DNA of 64,000 bases from Halostagnicola kamekurae (lineage in GTDB: Archaea; Halobacteriota; Halobacteria; Halobacteriales; Natrialbaceae): the NCBI RefSeq assembly GCF_900116205.1, contig NZ_FOZS01000001.1:806001-870000 (forward strand). The letters are read 5' to 3'. Under the pieces are notes generated by a model. It did not search any database. It was not told the origin of the DNA and saw nothing but the letters and a program-made list of their open reading frames with translations. The position numbers and the translations under genes were made by a program. This document shows positions 27,440 to 35,886 of the stretch, piece by piece; positions within the stretch are counted from its first letter, which is position 1; every line of letters begins with the position of its first letter.

Positions 27440-29317
27440 ATGGTAGGAGTAATATGGATCGTGGCACTGGTGTTGGTGACGTTTTCCGTCTCGTACATCG
27501 CGTACGGACGGTATCTCTCGCAGTTCGTGGGGCTAGACGACAGTCGGGAGACGCCGGCACACAAGTACCAGGACGGACAGGAGTACGTGCCGGCGAAGAA
27601 GCCGGTACTACTGGGGCATCACTACTCGAGTATCGCGGGCGGCGCGCCCGTCGTCGGCCCGATCACGGCCGCGCTGGTCTGGGGATGGATACCGGCCGTG
27701 CTGTGGGTCGCTATCGGCAACCCGTTATTGGGGGCGGTCCACGACTTCGTCTCGTTGACCAGCAGCCTTCGACACGAGGGGAAGTCGATCGGCTACATCA
27801 TCGGTGAGTACGTCGGGGAACGCGGCAAGAACATGTTGCTGTGGTTCGCGTTCTTGTTGACGATCCTCGTCGTGGCGGTGTTCGCGCTCGTCATCGGCGT
27901 CGTGTTGAACGCCTACCCATCAGCGGCGACCGCGAGTCTCCTCTACGTGACCCTCGCGTTCGTCTTCGGGGTTTGGCTCTACCAGCTGAACCTCCCGTTC
28001 TCGCTCGGGACGGTCATCTTCGTCGCCGGCGTCTTCGCGTCGGTCTGGATTGGCATCCAGTACCCGCTCGCGATCGTTCCCGGCGACTACCCCGACGGAA
28101 CGATCGTGCTGCTCGACTCGGCGTCGTTCTTCCCGGTGTTGCTCGAGAGCGCGAACATCGGCGCGTGGGTTCTGGTGATGCTCGTCTACGGAGCAGCGGC
28201 CAGCATCCTTCCGGTGTGGATGCTGTTGCAGCCACGGGACTACCTCTCCTCGTTCCTCCTGTACGCGGGGGTCGGCGGGAGCCTGCTCGCGGTCGTCGTC
28301 GGAACGTTCATCACGGGAACCAGCGGCGGTGCGGTCAATCCCGAAACCGACGCCCAGATCTCCCTCGAGATCGTGACGGGGGCGTGGTACGGCTTCCTCG
28401 GACAGGGCGGTCCGCTCGCCGCAGAGGGGCTCATTCCGGTCATGCCGCTGTTTCCCCTGCTGTTCCTGACGATCGCCTGCGGGACGATCAGCGGGTTCCA
28501 CGCGCTGGTCTCGTCGGGAACGACTGCCAAGCAACTGAACAAGGAAACCGACGCCAGACTGATCGGCTACGGTGGGATGCTCGCCGAAGGGCTACTCGCA
28601 GCAGTCGCACTCTGTGCCGTGACGATCATCGCTATCACGCCGTCGGGCGTCGACGGCGGTATCGGCCTCGCCTTGCCAAACTTCGCGACCGGCGGCGGTG
28701 CGATTCTCACCGCACTCGGGATCCCGTTCGATTACGCCGCGCCGTTCATGGCGCTCGTGCTCGCGAGCTTCCTGTTGACGAGCATGGACACGGCCGTTCG
28801 ATTGGGCCGATACATGTTAGAGGAAATCGTCGGGACGCCGGAGACGACCGCCGAGGAGTACGCGGCAAACCGCTACGTCAACACGTCGATCATCGGAGTC
28901 GTCGCGTTCTTCCTGCTCGCCAGCGGTCGGTGGGAGGACCTCTGGACGCTGTTCGGAGGTGCGAATCAGTTGCTCGCATCGCTGGCGCTTCTGGCCGGAA
29001 CCGTCTGGCTCGCGAACTGGGACGAGTCCAAACAGTTGCTCTCCACCGGCGCTCCGATGGCGCTGATGGGGTTCATCACGATTATCGGCCTCAGCTGGGT
29101 CGGGCTCTACCAGATCCTCGGTGGACGACTGCTCGGCATAACCGCCGACGCGGAGACGGCCCTGCTCGGGCAGGTGTCGGCGATCGTTCAGTTCGCGATC
29201 GTCGCCGTCCTCATCGGGCTGGCGCTGTCGCTGTTCAAGATCGGGTACGACAACATGCAGTCGGCCCGGAGAACGGGTGACGGAGTCGCGGCCGACGTCA
29301 GTTCGGACGACGATTGA
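27440..29317 (+). CDS. cstA: CstA family carbon-starvation/peptide-pyruvate transporter
   Basis: A 625-residue polytopic membrane transporter of the CstA family. Signatures: YGRYLSQFVGLDD at the N-terminus, PVLLGHHYSSIAGGAPVVGPI, and ISGFHALVSSGTTAKQLNKETDARLIGYGGMLAEG. About 16 hydrophobic helices. Bacterial homologues take up peptides or pyruvate during starvation; the substrate here is unknown. It starts with a strong TATA box and an SD sequence. No partner gene. Confidence 0.92.
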   Translation: MVGVIWIVALVLVTFSVSYIAYGRYLSQFVGLDDSRETPAHKYQDGQEYVPAKKPVLLGHHYSSIAGGAPVVGPITAALVWGWIPAVLWVAIGNPLLGAVHDFVSLTSSLRHEGKSIGYIIGEYVGERGKNMLLWFAFLLTILVVAVFALVIGVVLNAYPSAATASLLYVTLAFVFGVWLYQLNLPFSLGTVIFVAGVFASVWIGIQYPLAIVPGDYPDGTIVLLDSASFFPVLLESANIGAWVLVMLVYGAAASILPVWMLLQPRDYLSSFLLYAGVGGSLLAVVVGTFITGTSGGAVNPETDAQISLEIVTGAWYGFLGQGGPLAAEGLIPVMPLFPLLFLTIACGTISGFHALVSSGTTAKQLNKETDARLIGYGGMLAEGLLAAVALCAVTIIAITPSGVDGGIGLALPNFATGGGAILTALGIPFDYAAPFMALVLASFLLTSMDTAVRLGRYMLEEIVGTPETTAEEYAANRYVNTSIIGVVAFFLLASGRWEDLWTLFGGANQLLASLALLAGTVWLANWDESKQLLSTGAPMALMGFITIIGLSWVGLYQILGGRLLGITADAETALLGQVSAIVQFAIVAVLIGLALSLFKIGYDNMQSARRTGDGVAADVSSDDD

Positions 29318-29444
29318 TCGCGACTCGCCGTCGCGGTTTTCGATCGCGCTCGCTTTTCGCCGACTCGAGTCACGAAGAGCAGAATCACACGGCCATTTCA
29401 TTTCGGTTCGCCCTCGAGTGACGCGTCGGCGTCGAGGAGTCGGG

Positions 29445-30098
29445 CTATAGCTGTAGCCGCCGCGAAAGCAGTCCGAGTAACCCCGGATCGTCCGTCTCGA
29501 TCGGGTCCCAGAGCCGGAAGGCGCTCGCGACGTCGGCGTTCTCGCTCGCGACCAGATCCTCGTCGTCGGGCGCGACGACCGCGAGATTGATCTCGTAGTG
29601 GCCGTGGAAGCCGTACTTCAACAGCGTCCGCCCGTCGAAGCCCGCGACGCGCTCGCGGATCGAGTCGGGGACCGAGGGCGCAATCGTGACGAACGTGAAC
29701 TCCGTCGAGAAGTGCTCCTCGTCGGGCTCGATCCACTCGTCGGCCAGCCGCTCGCCGAGGTCGACGAACCGATCGAGCGTTCGATCGTCGACGGCGTCGA
29801 CGCGCCCGACGAACAGGTGTTCGGTCGACTCGTGTTCGGCCAGCGAGAGCGCAGGGTGGAGGAAGTGCTTCTTGTTCACTAACTGCATTCGACCGTAGAG
29901 CGTGAATCGCTCGCCCTCGACTGCGTAGTCTCTCTCGAGGTCGTAGTTGTGGAACAATCGGTCGCTGACCCGGTCGACGTACTCGTCGTCCCAGTCGGGG
30001 ACGTCCGCGAGGGCGTCGGCTGTCGACCCGGTCGCGGTATCGCCGGCCGCGGACGCGACCGAATCGGTTTCGTCGGGGGTATGGGTGCCGTCACTCAT
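29445..30098 (-). CDS. Conserved haloarchaeal protein, function unknown
   Basis: A 217-residue soluble acidic protein. The first 30 residues are low-complexity Thr/Asp/Ala. The rest is mixed alpha/beta: RLFHNYDLERDYAVEGERFTLYGRM, HPALSLAEHESTEHLFV, FTFVTIAPSVPDSIRERVAGFDGRTLLKYGFHGHYEINLAVVAP. I do not recognise the family. Start 30098 is chosen because it directly precedes an acidic N-terminus typical of haloarchaea; upstream residues are Cys/Arg rich. Confidence 0.72.
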   Translation of the reverse strand: MSDGTHTPDETDSVASAAGDTATGSTADALADVPDWDDEYVDRVSDRLFHNYDLERDYAVEGERFTLYGRMQLVNKKHFLHPALSLAEHESTEHLFVGRVDAVDDRTLDRFVDLGERLADEWIEPDEEHFSTEFTFVTIAPSVPDSIRERVAGFDGRTLLKYGFHGHYEINLAVVAPDDEDLVASENADVASAFRLWDPIETDDPGLLGLLSRRLQL

Positions 30099-30280
30099 GT
30101 TGGTCACCGGGTCGGTCCCCGAGGTGATTGTCGGCCGAGATCGACCGGCTCGGCTCGTGAGTACTCCATGCGCTCTGATGGCACGACACGTGCAAAAGTC
30201 CGTCGACACCGTCGCCGGCTGCGACCCTCGCGTGTCGGCAGGACTTAAGACACGTGCGACCCTATCACAAACGATAGATC

Positions 30281-30505
30281 ATGGCTACGGACCGCGAAGC
30301 GTGCGGCCGCTGTTCGATGTCAGTAGCGGTCGACGTCGCGAACGGTGATCGAGACGACGACGAGCGGGCAAAGCGCGATCCGTACGGTCGGGACCGCATC
30401 GAAGTCGACGAACGCGAGTTGAAGATCCTGTCGCCGGACGGCTGGATCGCCGGCCTCTCGAGTCGGTTGAACGACGCGGCCCAGCGCGCGATCTGGCGCC
30501 GGTGA
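30281..30505 (+). CDS. Small haloarchaeal protein with N-terminal CxxC
   Basis: A 74-residue protein; C9 and C12 (CGRC) near the N-terminus, an acidic middle, and a C-terminal LKILSPDGWIAGLSSRLNDAAQRAIWRR helix. Unrecognised. A TATA-like CTATCACAAAC lies just upstream, so the mRNA could be leaderless. Codon use fits the chromosome. Confidence 0.6.
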   Translation: MATDREACGRCSMSVAVDVANGDRDDDERAKRDPYGRDRIEVDERELKILSPDGWIAGLSSRLNDAAQRAIWRR

Positions 30506-30583
30506 CACGTTCTACGGACAGCGAGTCCACGCCTCGAGTCTCTCGACGGAGGCGAGCGAACGGTCTCGACGCCTGTGGAACGA

Positions 30584-31777
30584 TCAGTTCGTGGTCGTCA
30601 CTTCGATGACGTCTCGAGGCTCGACCTCGTAGTCTTTACCCAACTGGCGGTTCGTCCGGCAGTCCGTCGCGTAGAGGAAGCCGTCGCCGATGTCCGAGTG
30701 GAGACTGTAGGCGAAGTCCTCTGCGGTTGAGTCGGGGTCGATCAGGTAGCAGTCGGGCAACACTTCGCCGCGTTCGTTACCCAGCCCGTTCGCGCCGCCG
30801 GGGAAGACCGGAATCACGCCGAGCACGTCGAACAGGGCCGTCTCGAGGGCGGCCTGAACGCCCGTCGCCCCGTACTCGTCGAGGAAGTCCCGAATCTGTT
30901 CTAACCCCTCCTCCTGCGATCCGGACACGTCGCCCGTGATCTCGAAGTCGTCGTCGCCCGGTCGGTAGTCGACGACGCCGGCCTTGTCGGCGGATTTGAG
31001 CGCCTTTTCGGCGTGGGCGCTGCAGGGAACGATCGTCAGGTGCTCGTAGTCGGGATCGGCCGTGATCTCCTCGTAGTTTTCCTGCGCTTCGGGCGTGTCC
31101 ATCTTGTTCGCCGCGATCACCATCGGCTTGGTCTCCTTGCGGATCTCGCGGGCCAACTCGAGTTCGTCCTTGTCGTCCCACTCCTCGGGATCGAAGCCGA
31201 CGCCGACCCGTCGAATGAGGCGTTTGATCTCGTCCTCGTTGGTCTTGAACGCGCTCATTTGCTCGGCGAGTTCCTCCTCGATAGCGTCGTCTTCGGTCGT
31301 GTAGCCGGATGCGTAGCGCTCGATGCCCTTCTCCAAAATGCCGAAGTACCACTGATCGAGCTCCTCCTCTAAGAAGGCGATGTCGTCGCGCGGGTCGTGG
31401 CCCTCGGTCGGTTCGCCCTCGAGATCGGTCTCGCCGGAGAAGTCGACGACGTGGACGAGCACGTCGGTCTCGTTCAGATCGGTGAGGAACTGATTGCCCA
31501 GTCCCGCGCCCTCGTGTGCGCCGGGGATCAGCCCGGCGACGTCGACGAGTTTCGTCGGGACGAACCGGGTGCCGTGGTCGCAGTAGCCGACGTTCGGCGT
31601 ACACTCCTCGTCGAACTCGGGCGCCGCACACTCGACGCGGGCGTAGGCTTCGCCCACGCTGGGATCGATGGTCGTGAACGGGTAGGCCCCTTCGGGCACG
31701 TCGTTCATCGTCGCAGCGTTGAAAAAGGAGGACTTGCCGACGGAGGGTTTGCCGACGAGTCCGATTCGATAACTCAT
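30584..31777 (-). CDS. ychF: YchF/OLA1-like GTPase (TGS domain)
   Basis: A 397-residue Obg-family P-loop NTPase. G1 GKPSVGKS lies near residue 10; switch motif FTTIDPSVG; G3 DVAGLIPGA; G4 AANKMD; a helical insert between them; and the C-terminal TGS-type domain (ending DVIEVTTTN). Archaeal YchF-like proteins bind ribosomes and regulate translation or stress responses. Start 31777 is chosen because the family begins a few residues before G1. Monocistronic. Confidence 0.92.
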   Translation of the reverse strand: MSYRIGLVGKPSVGKSSFFNAATMNDVPEGAYPFTTIDPSVGEAYARVECAAPEFDEECTPNVGYCDHGTRFVPTKLVDVAGLIPGAHEGAGLGNQFLTDLNETDVLVHVVDFSGETDLEGEPTEGHDPRDDIAFLEEELDQWYFGILEKGIERYASGYTTEDDAIEEELAEQMSAFKTNEDEIKRLIRRVGVGFDPEEWDDKDELELAREIRKETKPMVIAANKMDTPEAQENYEEITADPDYEHLTIVPCSAHAEKALKSADKAGVVDYRPGDDDFEITGDVSGSQEEGLEQIRDFLDEYGATGVQAALETALFDVLGVIPVFPGGANGLGNERGEVLPDCYLIDPDSTAEDFAYSLHSDIGDGFLYATDCRTNRQLGKDYEVEPRDVIEVTTTN

Positions 31778-32148
31778 TGCCCGTTGTGGTGGGGCGGCAC
31801 CTAAACGGGTTTCTGTCCGTCGTCGTCGTGCGACGCCACGGCGTACCACAGTACTCCTACAGCGACTCGGAAACGCCGTCATTTTATGACTGATATTTTA
31901 CCATAATGGGTTATGCAGAAGAACTAATTAGTATTCCGTCACATATCTGCGTGCAACATGTTCGGTTTCGAAACCGATGGTGTGAGAGTGGCGATCGTTC
32001 GGAAAACAGTGAAAAAGGCTCTCTCGACGACGTTTTGTCGATCTCGATCGGGGGACGAAGACGCGAGGAGAAACGCGGTTTCACGACTCGGTCGGCGACG
32101 GCGAGTTCGTGTCAGTCTGCCGGCGAACTAAGCCGGTATGGGGGGACT
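31778..32148. other. Upstream region of the SipW/TasA locus
   Basis: About 370 bases. TATTTTACCATAATGG near 31892-31907 resembles a promoter and faces the first HTH gene. An ATG-led frame from 31906 runs into that gene but its first 81 residues are not haloarchaeal-like. GGGGGA just before ATG 32149 may be a ribosome-binding site. Confidence 0.4.
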
Positions 32149-32760
32149 ATGAGCACTCTGAAACAGCAACAGCCGGAGCGAACCGACACGCAGTATCGTG
32201 GGGGAGAGAACACTCGGATCGGTCGAGAAACCGCCTATCAGGCACTGAGCAACAAACGACGCCGGTTCATCGTCCACTATCTGCTACGAGAGCGAACGCC
32301 GGTTTCACTTCGCACGCTCTCGAAACAGGTGGCCGCCTGGGAGAACGCGGTACCACCGTCCCAGGTCACGTCCAAACAGCGAAAGCGCGCTTACACGGCG
32401 CTGCACCAGGCGCATCTGCCGAAACTCGACAAGATGGGGATCATCGAGTACGACACTCGAGAGATGGTCGCGCACCCGACGGCGAAACTCGAGACGCTGC
32501 AGGTCTACATCGACGTCGTTCCCGAAGACGACGTCCCCTGGAGCGTCTTCTACATCGGCATCGCGTTCGTGTTCGGTGCGAGTGCCACCCTCGGGTGGCT
32601 CGGACTCCCGCCGTTCGGGCTCTTTCCTGGGCACCTCTGGGCGCTGATCGGTTCCCTGACCGTCGCCGCGATGGGTGCCGTTCACACTTACCGCGATCGG
32701 CGACACGAGTTCGCGATCGAGGCGCCGCCGCCGGAGGTCGAACGGTCGGACTCTCGCTGA
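32149..32760 (+). CDS. Membrane-anchored DUF7344 HTH regulator, copy 1
   Basis: A 203-residue protein: N-terminal DUF7344 winged-helix domain (about 25-125; ALSNKRRRFIVHYL, VTSKQRKRAYTALHQAHLPKLDKMG), then two hydrophobic helices (about 145-165 and 168-188) and a short Pro/Glu tail. It resembles a membrane-bound transcription regulator. It is a close paralogue of the gene at 33117 (a 50-nt stretch is identical), so a tandem duplication. Its place upstream of the SipW-dependent proteins suggests it controls them. Confidence 0.82.
   Translation: MSTLKQQQPERTDTQYRGGENTRIGRETAYQALSNKRRRFIVHYLLRERTPVSLRTLSKQVAAWENAVPPSQVTSKQRKRAYTALHQAHLPKLDKMGIIEYDTREMVAHPTAKLETLQVYIDVVPEDDVPWSVFYIGIAFVFGASATLGWLGLPPFGLFPGHLWALIGSLTVAAMGAVHTYRDRRHEFAIEAPPPEVERSDSR
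32407..32456 (+). repeat. 50-nt exact direct repeat, copy 1
   Basis: Identical over 50 nt to 33369-33418. It encodes the conserved HTH recognition region of both DUF7344 paralogues. The silent sites match as well, pointing to recent duplication or gene conversion. Confidence 0.9.
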
Positions 32761-32793
32761 AGAGTTCGTCTGATCGATCGATCTATTTTCCCG

Positions 32794-32898
32794 CAGTATA
32801 CGACGCTTACGGACAGTATAGAGTGGCTGTAGCCTGACCGACGCTGTGTGTCGCCGTCGTAAACACTCACTGTCGCTAATATATTGTGTATACAAAAG
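32794..32898. promoter_or_regulatory. GTATAC-centred sites between the two HTH genes
   Basis: CAGTATACGAC (32794-32804), a second AGTATA copy at 32815-32820 giving an inverted TATAC/GTATA pair, and GTGTATACAAAAG (32886-32898). The same elements recur before the tasA-like gene at 33906-33916 and 33958-33970. The AT-rich GTGTATACAAAAG may be a TATA/BRE box; the others look like operator half-sites. Confidence 0.5.
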
Positions 32899-33116
32899 TA
32901 TAGCACATCCCTTGTCGCAGCCAGAATGGCAGCAGACGGCACTACTAACGGACGCGTCACGTCGAACCGGCACGCGGACGCGAGACTTGCGTGCGAGAAC
33001 GGACCGACACACACGGGCGAACCGCCTCGGGGGCGGTCGGACTATGAAGGTGCGTCACCTATCGCTCGAGTGAGTAGAACCGATCGGTCGCAGATCGCAA
33101 TCTGGAGGTGAGTGGC

Positions 33117-33722
33117 GTGAGTCTCACAGGCGAACGTCGGCGGGATTCCCAGCAGCTGGCTCGAGAAGAACGAGCACGAATCGACCGCGAGGTCGCGTAC
33201 CAAGCCCTGAGCAATCGGCGTCGGCGCTTTACGGTTCACTACCTGATGCAACAGTGGGAGCCGATTTCCCTCCGGACGCTGTCCGAACAGATCGCGGCGT
33301 GGGAAAACGGCGTCTCGCGCGCACAGGTTACGTCGAAACAGCGAAAACGAACCTACACGGCGCTTCATCAGGCGCATCTGCCGAAACTCGACAAGATGGG
33401 GATCATCGAGTACGACACCCACGAAATGGTCGCCCACCCCACGGAGAAACTCGGAACGCTTCGGATCTACATGGACGTCGTCCCCGAGGACGAGATTCCC
33501 TGGAGCGTCTTTTACACAGGAATCGCGATCAGCTTCGGAGCGGGTTCCGCTCTCGGGTGGCTCGGACTCCTGCCGTTCGCCGCGATATCGGGAGACGTCT
33601 GGGCGATACTCACGGCGGCGATAATCGCCGTAATCGGCGCAGTCAACATCTACCGCAACCGGCAGAACCGCCTCGGCATGGAGGGACCGCCGCCGGAGGT
33701 CGCCCATATCGAATCGTCCTGA
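33117..33722 (+). CDS. Membrane-anchored DUF7344 HTH regulator, copy 2
   Basis: A 201-residue paralogue of the gene at 32149: HTH region RRRRFTVHYLMQQWEP and the near-identical VTSKQRKRTYTALHQAHLPKLDKMG, two C-terminal hydrophobic helices (GIAISFGAGSALGWLGLL and ILTAAIIAVIGAV). GTG 33117 is chosen because GGAGGTG at 33104-33110 sits 6 nt upstream as a Shine-Dalgarno; the earlier GTG at 33108 lies inside that motif. Two tandem paralogues immediately before the secreted-protein genes make co-regulation likely. Confidence 0.8.
   Translation: MSLTGERRRDSQQLAREERARIDREVAYQALSNRRRRFTVHYLMQQWEPISLRTLSEQIAAWENGVSRAQVTSKQRKRTYTALHQAHLPKLDKMGIIEYDTHEMVAHPTEKLGTLRIYMDVVPEDEIPWSVFYTGIAISFGAGSALGWLGLLPFAAISGDVWAILTAAIIAVIGAVNIYRNRQNRLGMEGPPPEVAHIESS
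33369..33418 (+). repeat. 50-nt exact direct repeat, copy 2
   Basis: Second copy of the 50-nt repeat at 32407-32456, inside the second DUF7344 gene. Confidence 0.9.
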
Positions 33723-33897
33723 CGACCTGGACGCTACGGCCTGTCGATTCTCTTGCCTTCGCTCGAGAGCAGCTTGTGCTGTGGGTCTGAGCGATTTTTG
33801 TGCGTGGATTCTTCGGATCGACCTGAGAAGTCCATGCCGTTCGATCGCGGCTATCGGTGTTCGGCTTACTCCATCCAATTCGGTGTCGTAGAGGCTC

Positions 33898-33970
33898 TAT
33901 ACGGCCAGTATACGACCTCTTCCCGGCCGTACAGGCTCTTTGTTCAGGTCACAGCACGTGTATACAAAAG
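33898..33970. promoter_or_regulatory. Candidate operator and promoter of the tasA-like gene
   Basis: TATAC-GGCCA-GTATA (33898-33912) is a perfect 5-bp dyad with a 5-nt centre; it overlaps CAGTATACGAC (33906-33916). GTGTATACAAAAG at 33958-33970 is probably the TATA element, placing transcription start near 33991 and leaving a leader of about 30 nt. The same two motifs occur before the second HTH gene, so the regulators may bind both. Confidence 0.55.
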
Positions 33971-33991
33971 GCCGTCTCACCCCTCGTCGCT

Positions 33992-34009
33992 ACTGCGTGA
34001 AAACGCAGT
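33992..34009 (+). promoter_or_regulatory. Leader hairpin with GAAA tetraloop before the tasA-like gene
   Basis: ACTGCGT, loop GAAA, ACGCAGT: a perfect 7-bp stem closed by a GNRA tetraloop, ending 11 nt before ATG 34021. It would occupy nearly the whole leader of a transcript started at about 33991 and could control translation or mRNA stability. Confidence 0.55.
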
Positions 34010-34020
34010 TGAGAGACAAA

Positions 34021-34562
34021 TGAAGCAGAACATCGAACTGACGCGACGCAAAGTTCTTGCAAGTACGGCACTGGTCGGCGCGGCCGGCGCGACCGCCGGC
34101 GCGGGCACCTGGGCGTTCTTCAGCGACGAAGAAACGGCCGAAGACAACACGATCTCCGCGGGTACGATCGATCTCGACGTGAACGCGGGCGACGGCTTCT
34201 CCTACACCTGGGGCAACGCCGCGCCGGGCGACGACTACGACGGCGTCCAGCTCCCGTTCAGTAACACCGGCTCGATCGACGCGGAAGAACTCGTGATCGA
34301 GACCGAGATTGGCGGCGACACCGACCTCGCGGAGTACATCGACCTCGAGTTCGAGTACTCGAACGGTGATGCTCCAGAGTCGCAGACGCTCGCCGAATTC
34401 GCCGACGGCGAAGTTACGCTGGGCGGGATCGACGCCGGTGGGAGCGCCACCCTGACGATCGATGCGGCGTTCGCCAGCGACGCTGGCAACGACCTGCAAG
34501 GCGCGTCGATCGAGATCGATCACACGTTCACGCTCCGTCAGGTCGCCGGACAGGACGAGTAA
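34021..34562 (+). CDS. SipW-dependent secreted protein (TasA/archaeal bundling-pilin-like), copy 1
   Basis: A 180-residue exported protein. The N-terminus combines a twin-arginine-like motif (TRRKVLAS), a hydrophobic core rich in Ala/Gly, and the SipW-type motif AFFSDEETAEDNTISAGTI found after the cleavage site of TasA/camelysin family proteins. The mature part is an acidic beta-rich domain (SNTGSIDAEELVIETEI, GGIDAGGSATLTID). TasA forms bacterial amyloid-like fibres and its Pyrobaculum relatives form bundling pili; a fibre role is inferred. It is followed 24 nt later by the second copy. Confidence 0.82.
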
Positions 34563-34586
34563 TCGCCCGCCACCGTTTTTCACACC

Positions 34587-35333
34587 ATGACAGACAACTC
34601 ACGCACGATATTGACGCGGCGACGTGCGCTGGCGGGCGTCGCGGGGATCGGACTCGCCTCCGCCGGCGCGGGCGCGGGAACGCTCGCGTACTTCAGCGAT
34701 AGCGAGCGCTCGAGCGGGAACGCGATCGAAGCGGGAACGATGGAGCTGTCGGTATCGAACGGCTACACGTACGAGTACTCGTTCAGAGACGTCGCGCCCG
34801 GCGACGAACGCGCGCTGTTGCAGGTCGCCGACGGCGAGTGGGCCGACCGAGACCTCGAGTTCGACGGCGACGCGGTCAACTCTGGGAGCGTCGACGCCGA
34901 CTGTCTCGCCGTCTACATCGAACACGAAACGACTCCCGGCGAGGGCAGCGACGCCTCGAGCATGGAAGAACACCTCGAGATAGAGACGCTCAACTGGGAA
35001 GGGTCCGAGTACGTCTCCGACTACGAGGTGCTCTCGGAGAGCGACGCGAACCCGCCCAGCGACTTCGATTTCACAGTCGACGGCGAGGATTTCTTCGACG
35101 TCTTCGACGAAGGCGATTCGATGACCGCCGCCGATATCGCAGAACGGGAGCTTCGATTCCATCCCGCACCGCGAACGAACGGCGATCCGGCCAACGACGG
35201 ACGGACGTTCGGGTACACGTTCAAGATCAGCGAGGAGATGGGCAACGAGTATCAGGGGGCGGAGCTGACCACGGACATTCACTTCGCGCTCCTCCAGGAC
35301 GAGAGCCAGACGTTCGACGGCACGGTATCGTAA
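34587..35333 (+). CDS. SipW-dependent secreted protein, copy 2
   Basis: A 248-residue relative of the preceding protein: LTRRRALAG twin-arginine-like motif, Gly/Ala hydrophobic stretch, then LAYFSDSERSSGNAIEAGTM. The mature domain is larger, with acidic beta strands and the LRFHPAPRTNGDPANDGRTFGYTF block. It lies between copy 1 (24 nt gap) and the signal peptidase gene (7 nt gap), so the genes are one operon. The two products could form a heteropolymer or one may cap the other (inference). Confidence 0.82.
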   Translation: MTDNSRTILTRRRALAGVAGIGLASAGAGAGTLAYFSDSERSSGNAIEAGTMELSVSNGYTYEYSFRDVAPGDERALLQVADGEWADRDLEFDGDAVNSGSVDADCLAVYIEHETTPGEGSDASSMEEHLEIETLNWEGSEYVSDYEVLSESDANPPSDFDFTVDGEDFFDVFDEGDSMTAADIAERELRFHPAPRTNGDPANDGRTFGYTFKISEEMGNEYQGAELTTDIHFALLQDESQTFDGTVS

Positions 35334-35340
35334 CACCACG

Positions 35341-35886
35341 ATGAGTTCGGGAATCAGCAAACGGCGGGCGCTACGCGTCGCGGGAGCGGCGTTTCTGGTC
35401 GCGCTGGTGGTTCCCTTTCTCGTCTTCGCGGTACCGGCCGTCGTCGGTGCCGACGCGAGCTACGTCGTCCTCTCCGATAGCATGAGCCCGACCATCGAGG
35501 CGGGCGACGTCGTGATCGTACAGGATCGCGATCCGGCGAGGATCGAAACGGGAGACGTGCTTACGTTCGACGTCGCCGATCCCGACGAGTACGGTGCCGA
35601 CGGTGGCACGAGCATCGTGACACACCGGGTCGTCGACGTCGAGCAAACCGACGGCGGTCACGAATTCGTGACGCAGGGAGACGCCAACAACGCGCCGGAC
35701 GGCTCCCCAGTCGAGGAAGAGCAGATCGTCGGGGTCGTCGCCTTCTCGATTCCCTACATCGGGCGCGTCATTTCGTTTGCGGGCACGCGAGCCGGCATCG
35801 CGCTCCTGATCGTGGTTCCGTGCGCGCTCCTGGTCGTCAACGAGCTGTACGAACTCCTCTTCGAGGACGAACGAGCGGACCGATGA
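35341..35886 (+). CDS. SipW-like signal peptidase I (archaeal/ER type)
   Basis: A 181-residue type I signal peptidase: an N-terminal hydrophobic helix, the catalytic serine S47 in SDSMSPT, and the histidine H95 in VTHRV that replaces the bacterial lysine, as in SipW and ER-type enzymes, with the GDANNAPD box (D114, D120); a C-terminal hydrophobic helix follows (LLIVVPCALLVV). It should remove the signal peptides of the neighbouring YFSD-motif proteins. It overlaps the next gene by 4 nt (ATGA). Confidence 0.9.
   Translation: MSSGISKRRALRVAGAAFLVALVVPFLVFAVPAVVGADASYVVLSDSMSPTIEAGDVVIVQDRDPARIETGDVLTFDVADPDEYGADGGTSIVTHRVVDVEQTDGGHEFVTQGDANNAPDGSPVEEEQIVGVVAFSIPYIGRVISFAGTRAGIALLIVVPCALLVVNELYELLFEDERADR

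Noticed and set aside
32926-33111. 62-codon frame ending at the Shine-Dalgarno of the second DUF7344 gene, following a TATA-like site
   Set aside because: Promoter spacing would allow a leaderless small protein, but codon use and basic composition are unlike haloarchaeal proteins; kept as untranslated leader.
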